A DNA stretch of 64,000 bases from Pseudoxanthomonas indica (lineage in GTDB: Bacteria; Pseudomonadota; Gammaproteobacteria; Xanthomonadales; Xanthomonadaceae), in NCBI RefSeq assembly GCF_900167565.1, contig NZ_FUZV01000001.1, positions 2,251,841 to 2,315,840 of the forward strand, written 5' to 3'. Below, piece after piece: positions 25,532-33,367 of this stretch (position 1 is the stretch's first letter; each line of letters starts with the position of its first letter). Made by a program: the position numbers and the translations under genes. The notes under the pieces were generated by a model that saw only the letters and a program-made list of their open reading frames with translations, did no database searches and was not told the DNA's origin.

Positions 25532-26302
25532 TCAGCGCAGGGCGCTGTCCGGCACGTCGATGTTCATTGCCAGCGCCAGGTGATCGGAATTGGCCGCGGG
25601 CACTGCGCGTGCATCGTCGGCCACCAGGTCTTCGCTGATCAGGATGTGGTCGATCGCGCGCTGTGGCTTCCAGCTCGGAAACGTGGCGATGCGGTGTTCC
25701 GGCGGACGCAGCCGCGTGTTCTTGTACAGCACGTCCATTTCCGGCATGTCGCACATGCAGTTGAAATCGCCCATCAGCACCGCGTGCGGATGATCGGCCA
25801 ACAGTTCGGCAATGAACGAGAGTTGCGACTTGCGCGAGTTGGCGCCCAGCGACAGGTGCGCCACTGCCACGGTCAAGCCCTCGTCACCTTCGCCAAAGCG
25901 CGCGACCAGCACGCCGCGCCCGGCGATGCGGCCGGGCAGGGCGTGATCGGAGACTTCCCGGGGTTCGAGCCGACTCAGCAGGCCGTTGGCGCTGGAAGCC
26001 ACCCGCCCGACATTGCGGTTGGGCTGGTGGGTCCAGTAATCGAAGCCGGCACGTTCGGCCAGATAGTGCGTCTGGTTGGTGAACCCCGAGCGCAGGCTGC
26101 CGGGATCGGCTTCCTGCAGGCCGACGATGTCGTGTTCGCCGGCCAGCTGCGCGATGACGTCCAGGCTGCCGCGCTTGTTGCCGGCGGGCAAGGCATGCGA
26201 CCAGCTGCGGGTGACGTAGTCGCTGTAGCGGCGGGTGCTCGAGCCTGCCTGGATGTTGGCGCTGAGCACCCGCAGCCGGCGCTTGCCGGTAGGTGTTGTC
26301 AT
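25532..26302 (-). CDS. Endonuclease/exonuclease/phosphatase (EEP) family protein
   Basis: 256-residue Mg2+-dependent phosphohydrolase of the DNase I-like fold. It has SANIQAG (metal Asn), GLQEADPGS (metal Glu), AHLSLGANSRKSQ (catalytic His), GDFNC and the final NSDHLALAM. No signal peptide. The substrate (nucleic acid, phospholipid or other phosphodiester) cannot be told. Gene order with two dsbA genes, cytochrome c4 and engB matches the conserved block seen in pseudomonads and xanthomonads. Confidence 0.88.
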   Translation of the reverse strand: MTTPTGKRRLRVLSANIQAGSSTRRYSDYVTRSWSHALPAGNKRGSLDVIAQLAGEHDIVGLQEADPGSLRSGFTNQTHYLAERAGFDYWTHQPNRNVGRVASSANGLLSRLEPREVSDHALPGRIAGRGVLVARFGEGDEGLTVAVAHLSLGANSRKSQLSFIAELLADHPHAVLMGDFNCMCDMPEMDVLYKNTRLRPPEHRIATFPSWKPQRAIDHILISEDLVADDARAVPAANSDHLALAMNIDVPDSALR

Positions 26303-26334
26303 GGGGGGGACATCAACACGGATGGAACTGCACC

Positions 26335-27168
26335 TTACTTGGCGGCGCGTTCCTGCGCGATCAAGGCGTCGGTGATGCGCAACATGTCCGGGAAGCTACG
26401 GCCCTTCACCAGATACTTGCCATTGACGACCAGCGACGGCGTGCCGCTGACGCCCGCGGCCATGGCGAACTGCTTGGCGCGGTTGATCTTGGCCGAGGTG
26501 CCAAAGCTGTTCATCAGACCCAGGAATTCCTTGGCATCCACGCCGTAGCCGGCGTAGAAGGCGGCAACCTTGGCCGGATCCGGCTTCTGGCCTTCGCCCG
26601 GCAGGCTGCGATTGGCGTGGATCTGGGTGAACACCGCGTCATGCGTGCGCTCGACCAGGCCCTTGCTTTCGGCGGCATAGAACGCCTGCGCATAGGGCTG
26701 CCATTCCGGACCGAAGGCCACCGGCACATAGGTCAGGCGGACATCGGCCGGCAGCGTCTTGCGCCACGGCATGATCTGGCCCTGGAAGCTGGCGCAGGCC
26801 GGGCAGACATAGCCGAACACTTCGACCACTTCGATCTTGCCGTTCAACGGCAGGAAGGGCTGGCCATTGGGGATCAGCACGTAGTCCACGCCGGGGACCG
26901 GCGCCGGGCCGGCCGGAACGATGGGCGCGGGAGCAGGAGCAGCCGCTGCGGCGCCCGCATCGGGGGCGGCCGGCGCTGCAGCATCAGCGGCAGGAGCGGC
27001 GGTGCCATCGGCAGCCGGAGCTGCTGCATCGGCGGCGGGGGCGGGCGTTTCGGCCGGTGCGCTGGCAGGCGCATCAGCGGCCGGCGTCACGGTGGATTCT
27101 TCCTTGGGACCACATGCCGCGAGCAGCGGCAGCAGGGCGAACGCGAGCAGATAGTGACGAAGCTTCAT
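26335..27168 (-). CDS. DsbA-family thiol:disulfide oxidoreductase, lipoprotein with Ala/Pro linker
   Basis: 277-residue periplasmic thioredoxin-fold protein. The signal ends in a lipobox (LLAAC, Cys19). Residues about 23-90 are an almost pure Ala/Pro/Asp linker, then comes a DsbA domain with the redox motif C122-P-A-C125 (classical DsbA has CPHC), an alpha-helical insert and the cis-Pro region SGTPSLVVNGKY. The start has GGAG 8 bases upstream. It lies 30 bp after the second dsbA gene on the same strand. The linker would let a membrane-tethered catalytic domain reach into the periplasm. Confidence 0.92.
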   Translation of the reverse strand: MKLRHYLLAFALLPLLAACGPKEESTVTPAADAPASAPAETPAPAADAAAPAADGTAAPAADAAAPAAPDAGAAAAAPAPAPIVPAGPAPVPGVDYVLIPNGQPFLPLNGKIEVVEVFGYVCPACASFQGQIMPWRKTLPADVRLTYVPVAFGPEWQPYAQAFYAAESKGLVERTHDAVFTQIHANRSLPGEGQKPDPAKVAAFYAGYGVDAKEFLGLMNSFGTSAKINRAKQFAMAAGVSGTPSLVVNGKYLVKGRSFPDMLRITDALIAQERAAK

Positions 27169-27198
27169 GAGCGAGGGCTCCAGCAGGGAAAGAGGATT

Positions 27199-27873
27199 CT
27201 ACTTGCGCGCGCCGGCGCGCTCGCGCGCGACCAGCCAGTCGACGATGGCCAGCACCTGGTCGTAGTTGCTGCCACCGGTGACGCGATACTTGCCGGCCAC
27301 GATTAGCGTGGGCGTGCCGCTGACACCGGCATCCATGGCAAAGCGCTTGGCGCGTTCGACTTTCTCGCCAACCGCATCGCTGCGCAACAGGGCGGCGAAT
27401 TTCTCGCGGTCGGCGCCGTAGTTGGCATAGAAATCAGCCAGCTCGTCGACCGACGGATTGTGCATGGGCAATGCGCCGGTTTCGTGCAGTGCCTTGAACA
27501 CCGCGGTGTGGCTGGCGCCCAGCACGCCGGCCGACTCGGCCGCGTAGTAGGCGCGGGCAAACGGCAGCCAGCTGCTGGACAGCGCGGCCGGCACCTGGGT
27601 CAGTTGCACGTCCTTGGGCTGGCGACGCTTCCAGGTCTGCAGCGCCGGTTCGAAATGGGCGCAATGCACGCAGGCGTAGGAGAACACTTCGGCGACTTCG
27701 ATCTTGCCTTTGGCAGCGGCGAACGGCTTGCCGTCGGCGATCACCTCGTAGTCCTGGCCGGCCACGGGCGCGGGCTTGGCTTGCGCCAAGGCCAGCAATG
27801 GCATGCAGGACAGCAGGATCGACGCCAACAGGGCCAGCAGCGCGGTCGATCGGGTCAGCGCGTGTTTCCTCAT
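27199..27873 (-). CDS. dsbA: Thiol:disulfide interchange protein DsbA
   Basis: 224-residue periplasmic oxidase that introduces disulfides into exported proteins. Signal peptide MRKHALTRSTALLALLASIL..., active site C68-V-H-C71 (CVHC rather than CPHC) in FSYACVHCAHFEP, and the cis-Pro loop SGTPTLIVAGKY. It aligns with the lipoprotein DsbA downstream over the whole catalytic domain, so the two probably arose by duplication. A terminator just upstream separates it from cytochrome c4, so the two dsbA genes are likely a separate unit. Confidence 0.93.
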   Translation of the reverse strand: MRKHALTRSTALLALLASILLSCMPLLALAQAKPAPVAGQDYEVIADGKPFAAAKGKIEVAEVFSYACVHCAHFEPALQTWKRRQPKDVQLTQVPAALSSSWLPFARAYYAAESAGVLGASHTAVFKALHETGALPMHNPSVDELADFYANYGADREKFAALLRSDAVGEKVERAKRFAMDAGVSGTPTLIVAGKYRVTGGSNYDQVLAIVDWLVARERAGARK

Positions 27874-27888
27874 CCATCCCTCCGTGAC

Positions 27889-27920
27889 AAAAAGAAACGC
27901 CGGCCATGGTGTGGCCGGCG
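27889..27920 (-). terminator. Rho-independent terminator after cytochrome c4
   Basis: On the minus strand CGCCGGCCA pairs with TGGCCGGCG around a 5-base loop, followed by TTTCTTTTT. It lies 46 bp beyond the cytochrome c4 stop, between that gene and dsbA. Confidence 0.9.
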
Positions 27921-27966
27921 CAATGAACAGGAGCTGTGAATCAGGGCTGCCGGGCAGCCATCACAC

Positions 27967-28755
27967 TCACGACTTCTTGGCTGGCTTGGTGCTGGCCGCT
28001 TGATCGTCGGCGCGGTCATGCAGGCCTTGCAGATAGCTGCCCAGCGCCTGGATTTCCTGCTCGGTCAGCGGATGCGCGACCTGCGCCATGATGTTGAAGT
28101 GGCTGGCGTCCTTTTCGGTGGTTGTGCCGGCCTGGTATTCCTGCAGGCGACGGACCACATAGGCCTGCTGCTGACCACCCACATGCGGATACGCCGGACC
28201 CGGATTGCCGGCGCCGGTCGGGCCATGGCAGGCCATGCACGCCGGAATGCCGCGCGCGGCGTCACCGGAACGGTACAGCTGCTGGCCGATTTCGTAGAAC
28301 TTCTTGCCGTCGTACACGCCGCCACTGACCGCGCCGTCGTCGGCCAGGCTGGCGCCCGACTTCTGGGTGGCGAAGTACGCGCCGACGTCGCGCATGTCCT
28401 GCGCGCTCAGGCTCTGGGCGAACGGCACCATCACCGGGGCCATGCCGCTGGTGCGCTGGCCGCTGGCGAACAGAGCCAGCTGGCGCGCCATGTAGCGCTC
28501 GCTCTGGCCTGCAATGCGCGGGTACTGCGGGTCGCTGGGGTTGCCGTCGGCGCCATGGCAGGCGGCGCATGCAGCAGCCTTGGTCTGTCCGGCGGCGGCG
28601 TCGCCCCAGGTGGTCTTGGTCAGGTCGATGTCCAACGAGGCGGTTTCCACCGGCGCGTTGTCCGGTACCGGCACGACGGTGGTCTGTGCATAGGCGGCTG
28701 CGGCGACGGCCAGTACGGCCAGTCCAGTCAGTCCCCAAACGCGAGCGTGGCGCAT
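27967..28755 (-). CDS. Dihaem cytochrome c4
   Basis: Periplasmic, probably membrane-associated electron carrier of 262 residues. A signal peptide (GLAVLAVAAAAYA) precedes two cytochrome c domains with haem motifs C63-AAC-H and C173-MAC-H; MAPVMVPF supplies one axial Met, MAQVAHPL lies in the equivalent place in the second domain. Cytochrome c4 donates electrons to cbb3-type or similar oxidases in proteobacteria. GGAG sits 8 bases before the ATG. It is divergent from engB, the usual arrangement in this group. Confidence 0.93.
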   Translation of the reverse strand: MRHARVWGLTGLAVLAVAAAAYAQTTVVPVPDNAPVETASLDIDLTKTTWGDAAAGQTKAAACAACHGADGNPSDPQYPRIAGQSERYMARQLALFASGQRTSGMAPVMVPFAQSLSAQDMRDVGAYFATQKSGASLADDGAVSGGVYDGKKFYEIGQQLYRSGDAARGIPACMACHGPTGAGNPGPAYPHVGGQQQAYVVRRLQEYQAGTTTEKDASHFNIMAQVAHPLTEQEIQALGSYLQGLHDRADDQAASTKPAKKS

Positions 28756-28906
28756 GCTAAAGCTCCGAAATTATTACGAAAGCGGCCCAAGGAAACGGCG
28801 CCATGGGCCACCGCGAAACCTCCGAATTATCCCTTCGCGGGCCTGCTCCGGTCAATTCATGCGTTAGTTGGGCCGTGGGAAGGGCCGGACATGCCATCCT
28901 AGTGGC

Positions 28907-29527
28907 ATGTCCAATCTGCTCAATGCCGCCCACTACCTGCTGTCGGCGCACAACTCCCGCCAGTTGCCGATCGACGAGGGCCATGAGGTCGCGTTCGCCG
29001 GCCGCTCCAACGCCGGCAAATCCAGCGCGCTCAACGCCTTGGCCGGTCACAACGCGCTGGCGCGGGTCTCCAAGACCCCCGGCCGGACCCAGCAACTGGT
29101 GTTCTTCGAAGTGCGTCCGGCGCGCAACTTGGTGGACCTGCCCGGCTATGGCTACGCCAAGGTGCCGCACGACCTGCAGGCGCACTGGCAGGCCTTCATC
29201 CAGGGCTATTTCAATACCCGCCAGGCGCTCAAGGGCCTGGTGGTGGTGATGGATATCCGACATCCACTCAAGGATTACGACCGCCAGATGCTCGGCTACG
29301 CGGTGCAGCGCGGCATTCCGGCGCATGCGCTGCTGACCAAGGCCGACAAGCTCGGCCGTGGCCAGCAGATGCAGACCCTGCAGGCGGTGAAGAAGTCGCT
29401 GTTCGCCGATTTCGCCGACAGCGTCAGCGTGCAGGCGTTCTCGGCCGAGTCCAAACAAGGCGTGGAAGAAGCCCGTGCCGTGGTGTCCAACTGGCTGGAA
29501 CTGACGCCGGCTACATCGCCACGTTGA
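28907..29527 (+). CDS. engB: Ribosome biogenesis GTP-binding protein EngB (YsxC/YihA)
   Basis: Essential small GTPase for large ribosomal subunit assembly, 206 residues. G1 is GRSNAGKSSALN, switch I is SKTPGRTQ, G3 is DLPGYG, G4 is LLTKADKL and G5 SAESKQG. The ATG at 28907 gives the expected family length; an upstream in-frame start would add 13 residues without homology. The 3' end overlaps the convergent VIT-like gene by 17 bp. Confidence 0.96.
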   Translation: MSNLLNAAHYLLSAHNSRQLPIDEGHEVAFAGRSNAGKSSALNALAGHNALARVSKTPGRTQQLVFFEVRPARNLVDLPGYGYAKVPHDLQAHWQAFIQGYFNTRQALKGLVVVMDIRHPLKDYDRQMLGYAVQRGIPAHALLTKADKLGRGQQMQTLQAVKKSLFADFADSVSVQAFSAESKQGVEEARAVVSNWLELTPATSPR

Positions 29528-30227
29528 ACAAGCGGCCGACGGCGGTTGCCGCGGCCATCGCCAGCGCCCCCCAGAAGCCGACCCGCAACGCGCCGCGCAG
29601 CACCGGTGCGCCGCCCACGCGGGCGGCCAAGGCGCCCGACAACAGCAATCCCACGATCGTGGCCAGCGTGGTGATGCTGGCCACGCGCCCCTCCGGCGAT
29701 GCCAGCGCGGCCACGATGGGCAAGGTGGAACCCACGCAGAAGGCCGCGGCCGACGCCAACGCCGCCTGCAGCGGACGGGCACGCAAGGCCTCGGTGATGC
29801 CCAGTTCGTCACGCGCATGGGCGCCGAGCGCATCGTGCGCCGTCAGTTGTTCGGCCACCTGCCGTGCCAGCGCAGGCTCCAGCCCGCGTTGCACGTAGAT
29901 GTGGGTGAGCTCGGCCAGTTCCGGCCCGGGTTCGGTGTGCAGTTCGTGGCGTTCCATCGCCAGGTCGGCGGCTTCGGCATCGGCCTGCGATTGCACGGAG
30001 ACATACTCGCCCGCGGCCATCGACATGGCGCCGGCCACCACACCGGCGATACCGGTGACCAGGATGGTCTGCACGCTCGCGCCGCTGGCCGCCACGCCCA
30101 CCACGATCCCAGCCACCGATACGATGCCGTCATTCGCACCGAGCACGGCCGCACGCAGCCAACCTACCCGCTGGCTGCGGTGGCGTTCCGGATGGCGGCT
30201 GACGGCATGGGAGATATGGCGTGGCAT
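29511..30227 (-). CDS. VIT1/CCC1 family membrane transporter
   Basis: 238-residue inner-membrane protein related to vacuolar iron/manganese transporters and nodulin-21. The N-terminal signature GWLRAAVLGANDGIVS is followed by hydrophobic segments, AGAMSMAAGEYVSVQSQ, a charged cytoplasmic metal-binding-like helical region (ERHELHTEPGPELAEL) and three further membrane helices. Probably exports Fe2+ or Mn2+; the metal is not certain. Its 3' end overlaps engB on the other strand by 17 bp. Confidence 0.88.
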   Translation of the reverse strand: MPRHISHAVSRHPERHRSQRVGWLRAAVLGANDGIVSVAGIVVGVAASGASVQTILVTGIAGVVAGAMSMAAGEYVSVQSQADAEAADLAMERHELHTEPGPELAELTHIYVQRGLEPALARQVAEQLTAHDALGAHARDELGITEALRARPLQAALASAAAFCVGSTLPIVAALASPEGRVASITTLATIVGLLLSGALAARVGGAPVLRGALRVGFWGALAMAAATAVGRLFNVAM

Positions 30228-30314
30228 GCCGCAAGCTTAGGCGCGCCCTGTACTTGCGGTCGACCCCCTCCGGGGCACGGCGATGGCGGAACACTGCAGT
30301 GCCGGCGTGACGTG

Positions 30315-30342
30315 ATTGGCGTCCCGTTCCAACCGCTATAGT
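30315..30342 (+). promoter_or_regulatory. Possible promoter of glutamate-cysteine ligase
   Basis: TATAGT at 30337-30342 is a good -10 element, with ATTGGC 16 bases upstream as a weak -35, in the 166-bp gap before the ligase start. Based on consensus match only. Confidence 0.35.
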
Positions 30343-30393
30343 GCGCACCTTGGCGGCCTGTCCGCACCCCCACACCTGCCAGCGAGTCCGCCT

Positions 30394-31758
30394 TTGTCCA
30401 GTCCCAGCCATGTCGCCGACACGCTGATCACCGATCGTGCGCAACTCGTGGAGTACATCGCCAGCGGCGAAAAGCCGATCGGCGAGTGGCGCATCGGCAC
30501 CGAGCACGAGAAATTCGGCTTCCGCCTGGACGATCTGCGCCCACCCACCTTCGACGGTGACCGCGGCATCGAAGCCCTGCTCAAGGGCCTGGTGCCGTTC
30601 GGCTGGGAACCGATCGAGGAAAAGGGCCGCGTGATTGCCCTCACCCGCGACGGCGCCTCGGTCACCCTGGAGCCGGCCGGCCAGTTGGAACTGTCCGGCG
30701 CCGCGCTGGAAACCATCCACCAGACCTGCACCGAAGTGGGCACCCACCTGCATGAGGTCAAGCAAGTAGCCGATGCATTGCAGCTCGGCTTCCTCGGCAT
30801 GGGCTTCCAGCCCAAGTGGACGCGCGAAGAGATGCCCTGGATGCCCAAGGGCCGCTACCAGATCATGAAGTCGTACATGCCCAAGGTCGGATCGCTGGGC
30901 CTGGACATGATGACCCGCACCTGCACCGTGCAGGTCAACCTGGACTACGCCAGCGAAGCGGACATGATCAAGAAGTTCCGCGTGTCGCTGGCGTTGCAGC
31001 CGATCGCCACTGCGCTGTTCGCCGATTCGCCGTTCACCGAAGGCAAGCCCAACGGCTACCAGAGTTATCGCTCGCATATCTGGACCGACACCGATGGTGA
31101 TCGCACCGGCATGCTCGATTTCGTCTTCGAAGACGGCTTCGGCTACGAGCGCTATGTCGACTACCTGCTCGACGTGCCGATGTACTTCAGCTACCGCGAC
31201 GGCATCTACCACGACGCCAGCGGCCAGAGCTTCCGCGACTTCCTGCAGGGGCGCTTGCCGGTCTTGCCGGGTGCCTTGCCGACGTTGCGCGACTGGTCAG
31301 ATCACATGACCACCGCGTTCCCGGAAGTGCGGATGAAGAAATTCCTGGAGATGCGCGGCGCCGACGGGGGGCCATGGAATCGGCTGTGCGCGCTGCCGGC
31401 TTTCTGGGTGGGCCTGTTGTACGACGATGCCGCGCTCGATGCTGCCTGGGACCTGGTCAAGGACTTCAGCCTGGAAGAACGCCACGCGCTGCGCGACGGG
31501 GTGCCCAAGCATGCGCTCAAGCTGCCGTTCCGCGGTGGCACGGTGCGCGATATCGCCGCGCAGGCCGTGCGCATCGCGGTTGCCGGCTTGCGCCGACGTG
31601 CCCGATTCAACGGCCGGGGCGTGGACGAAAGCGGCTTCCTGGATGCGCTGGTGGAGATCGTCGAATCCAACCAGACGCCAGCCGAACGCAAGCTCGAACT
31701 CTTCCACGGTGCCTGGAAGGGGGACGTGGATCAGGTCTTCCGCGAATTCGCCTACTGA
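30394..31758 (+). CDS. gshA: Glutamate-cysteine ligase, plant-type (GshA)
   Basis: Makes gamma-glutamylcysteine, the first step of glutathione synthesis. The 454-residue product belongs to the plant/alphaproteobacterial class (PF04107), not the E. coli GshA class: EWRIGTEHEKFGFRL, the LEPAGQLELSGA motif and RTCTVQVNLDY are characteristic. The likely start is the TTG at 30394 (MSSPSHVADTLITD by analogy with related proteins); no ATG lies in a good position. It links to the glutathione-dependent formaldehyde genes further on. Its stop overlaps the convergent AraC gene by 7 bp. Confidence 0.93.
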   Translation: MSSPSHVADTLITDRAQLVEYIASGEKPIGEWRIGTEHEKFGFRLDDLRPPTFDGDRGIEALLKGLVPFGWEPIEEKGRVIALTRDGASVTLEPAGQLELSGAALETIHQTCTEVGTHLHEVKQVADALQLGFLGMGFQPKWTREEMPWMPKGRYQIMKSYMPKVGSLGLDMMTRTCTVQVNLDYASEADMIKKFRVSLALQPIATALFADSPFTEGKPNGYQSYRSHIWTDTDGDRTGMLDFVFEDGFGYERYVDYLLDVPMYFSYRDGIYHDASGQSFRDFLQGRLPVLPGALPTLRDWSDHMTTAFPEVRMKKFLEMRGADGGPWNRLCALPAFWVGLLYDDAALDAAWDLVKDFSLEERHALRDGVPKHALKLPFRGGTVRDIAAQAVRIAVAGLRRRARFNGRGVDESGFLDALVEIVESNQTPAERKLELFHGAWKGDVDQVFREFAY

Positions 31759-32804
31759 AGCCGGTCGGCCGCGGCGACCGGCTCGCCGCCCTTGCGACGC
31801 CGGCGGCAACCTGCATCGGCCTGGGCGGCATTCGATGCCTGCGCCAGGGCGGCCAGGTTTGACGCCGGGCGGGTCGCGGCGCGCAGATCCTGCGAGGGCA
31901 GCACGCCGTACACCTGCCGGTACTGGCGGGCGAAGCGTCCGAAATCCCAGACCCCGTAGTCGCTGCACAACGAGGTGATGGTTTCGCCATCGTGCGCGCT
32001 GCACAACGCCTGGTGGATCGCATGCAGGCGCCGGATCATCAGGTAGCGATGCGGGCTGACCCCGAACTGCTCCAGGAACACCGTGCGCAATGTGCGGTCG
32101 GATACACCGGCGGCAGCGCAGAGATCGTCCACGCTCAAGGGTCGGGCCAGTTCCGCGTCGATCAGTTCCAGGCAGCGGCTGATGACCAGGTGGCGTTGCA
32201 GCGGGGGACGGCCACGCGCCGCGCGCGGACTTTCGGCATGGCTCGCGCGCAAGTTGAAGATCGCTTCCAGCAACTGATGCGCCGCCATGATGCGGGCGTT
32301 GCCATGGAGCGCTTCGGCATCATCGTCGTCCCGCTCATACAGCCGACGTACCAGTCGCACCAGCGCCATCAGCGCCGGCTCGCCGGACTGGAATATCTGT
32401 GAGGGTGGCAGAACGTCAGATTCGACGAAGTCGTGTTCCAGCCGGTGGCGCATCACGCCGCGCCTGAAATGCAGGCGTATCCAGCGGGTGGAAGTCGCCA
32501 TGCGCAGCTGATGGCCCTGGCCCGGATGCCGGGATTCCAACATCGCCTGCGCCGCGCCGTCACCGTACAGCATGACCACGGCGGCATCCGACAAGGGAAT
32601 GTAGATCGAATACTGATCATCCAGGCTGATGCCGTGCAACAGGTTGCTGGCGCCGCCGAGCACCATCAGCACGGTTACGTCACCCAAAGGCAACACGCGC
32701 AGCTGCCAGGCACGTTCACTTCGTCGCGTGTGCAGGGTGCGGCCACGCGCGGCAGGCAAGGCGTAGTTGATCTCTCCGAAATCGCGACAGGACACCCGGG
32801 CCAT
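31752..32804 (-). CDS. AraC-family transcriptional regulator
   Basis: 350 residues. The N-terminal half is a cupin-like sensor of the AraC-binding-domain-like type (VLMVLGGASNLLHGISLDDQYSIYIPL). After RAARGRPPL comes a two-helix-turn-helix AraC domain (LSVDDLCAAAGVSDRTLRTVFLEQFG and CSDYGVWDFGRFARQYRQVYG). The ATG at 32804 has AGGAGG upstream. It is divergent from the small membrane ORF and arylsulfatase and may regulate the sulfatase. Its DNA-binding half resembles the short AraC protein at 34994-35455. Confidence 0.88.
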   Translation of the reverse strand: MARVSCRDFGEINYALPAARGRTLHTRRSERAWQLRVLPLGDVTVLMVLGGASNLLHGISLDDQYSIYIPLSDAAVVMLYGDGAAQAMLESRHPGQGHQLRMATSTRWIRLHFRRGVMRHRLEHDFVESDVLPPSQIFQSGEPALMALVRLVRRLYERDDDDAEALHGNARIMAAHQLLEAIFNLRASHAESPRAARGRPPLQRHLVISRCLELIDAELARPLSVDDLCAAAGVSDRTLRTVFLEQFGVSPHRYLMIRRLHAIHQALCSAHDGETITSLCSDYGVWDFGRFARQYRQVYGVLPSQDLRAATRPASNLAALAQASNAAQADAGCRRRRKGGEPVAAADRLQ

Positions 32805-33061
32805 CGCACCCTCCTGGCCATAGATTTTTCCGGTTTTACGTGGCAGTCGTCGAAAGCGCAGCGAATATAGCGTCCGAAAACCGGGACGATCCACCGATCG
32901 TTCGACCGTTCATCCCATTCGCCAGCGTGCGTTTTTCCAGATACGCATCGTGAGTCGGAATACGGATAAAAGCGCTGATGCTGGTCCGGCCCCTTCGCGC
33001 CGGCGCCTGGACATGAAATTGCTGGCCGTTCACCGCAGGCTGACCCTGATGCAGGCATGCC

Positions 33062-33367
33062 ATGGATCCGTTGCTGCTCGTCGTTGCCCCCATGGCGCAC
33101 GCTGGCCATACGCTGTCGGCCACGGCGATCTTTGCCGTGCTGTTCCTGATGCTTGGCCCGCTCAAGATCATCGGGCCATTCTTCGCGCAGACGCGCGATA
33201 AGACACCTGCGCAGAGGCGCGAACCGGCTTCCTTCCCTGATCCCCCCACCACCCCCCTAGTGGAGGCAACAGCATGGCGACTGCCAAGAAGACCAGTTCC
33301 AAATCCGTCCCCGCCAAGGCCAGCGGCGCCAAGGCCGGTGCCAGGGATCGGCCCAACATTCTGGTGA
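33062..33367 (+). pseudogene. Small membrane ORF, possibly an N-terminal remnant of a MarC-like transporter
   Basis: 101 codons; the first about 47 look like a real protein: a hydrophobic helix (LSATAIFAVLFLMLGPLKIIGPFF) ending AQTRDK, similar to the first helix of MarC-family membrane proteins (FLxLGPxKxxxPFxxxT). After that the translation is Pro/Arg-rich and out of character, and the frame runs 94 bp into the arylsulfatase gene. MarC proteins have about 200 residues, so this may be a truncated remnant; it may also be a short real gene or chance. The remaining 32805-33061 stretch, between the AraC start and this ORF, shows nothing else. Confidence 0.35.

Noticed and set aside
32950..33201. 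83-codon frame between the AraC gene and the arylsulfatase
   Set aside because: Arg/Cys-rich translation without motifs, and it overlaps the more plausible hydrophobic frame at 33062.
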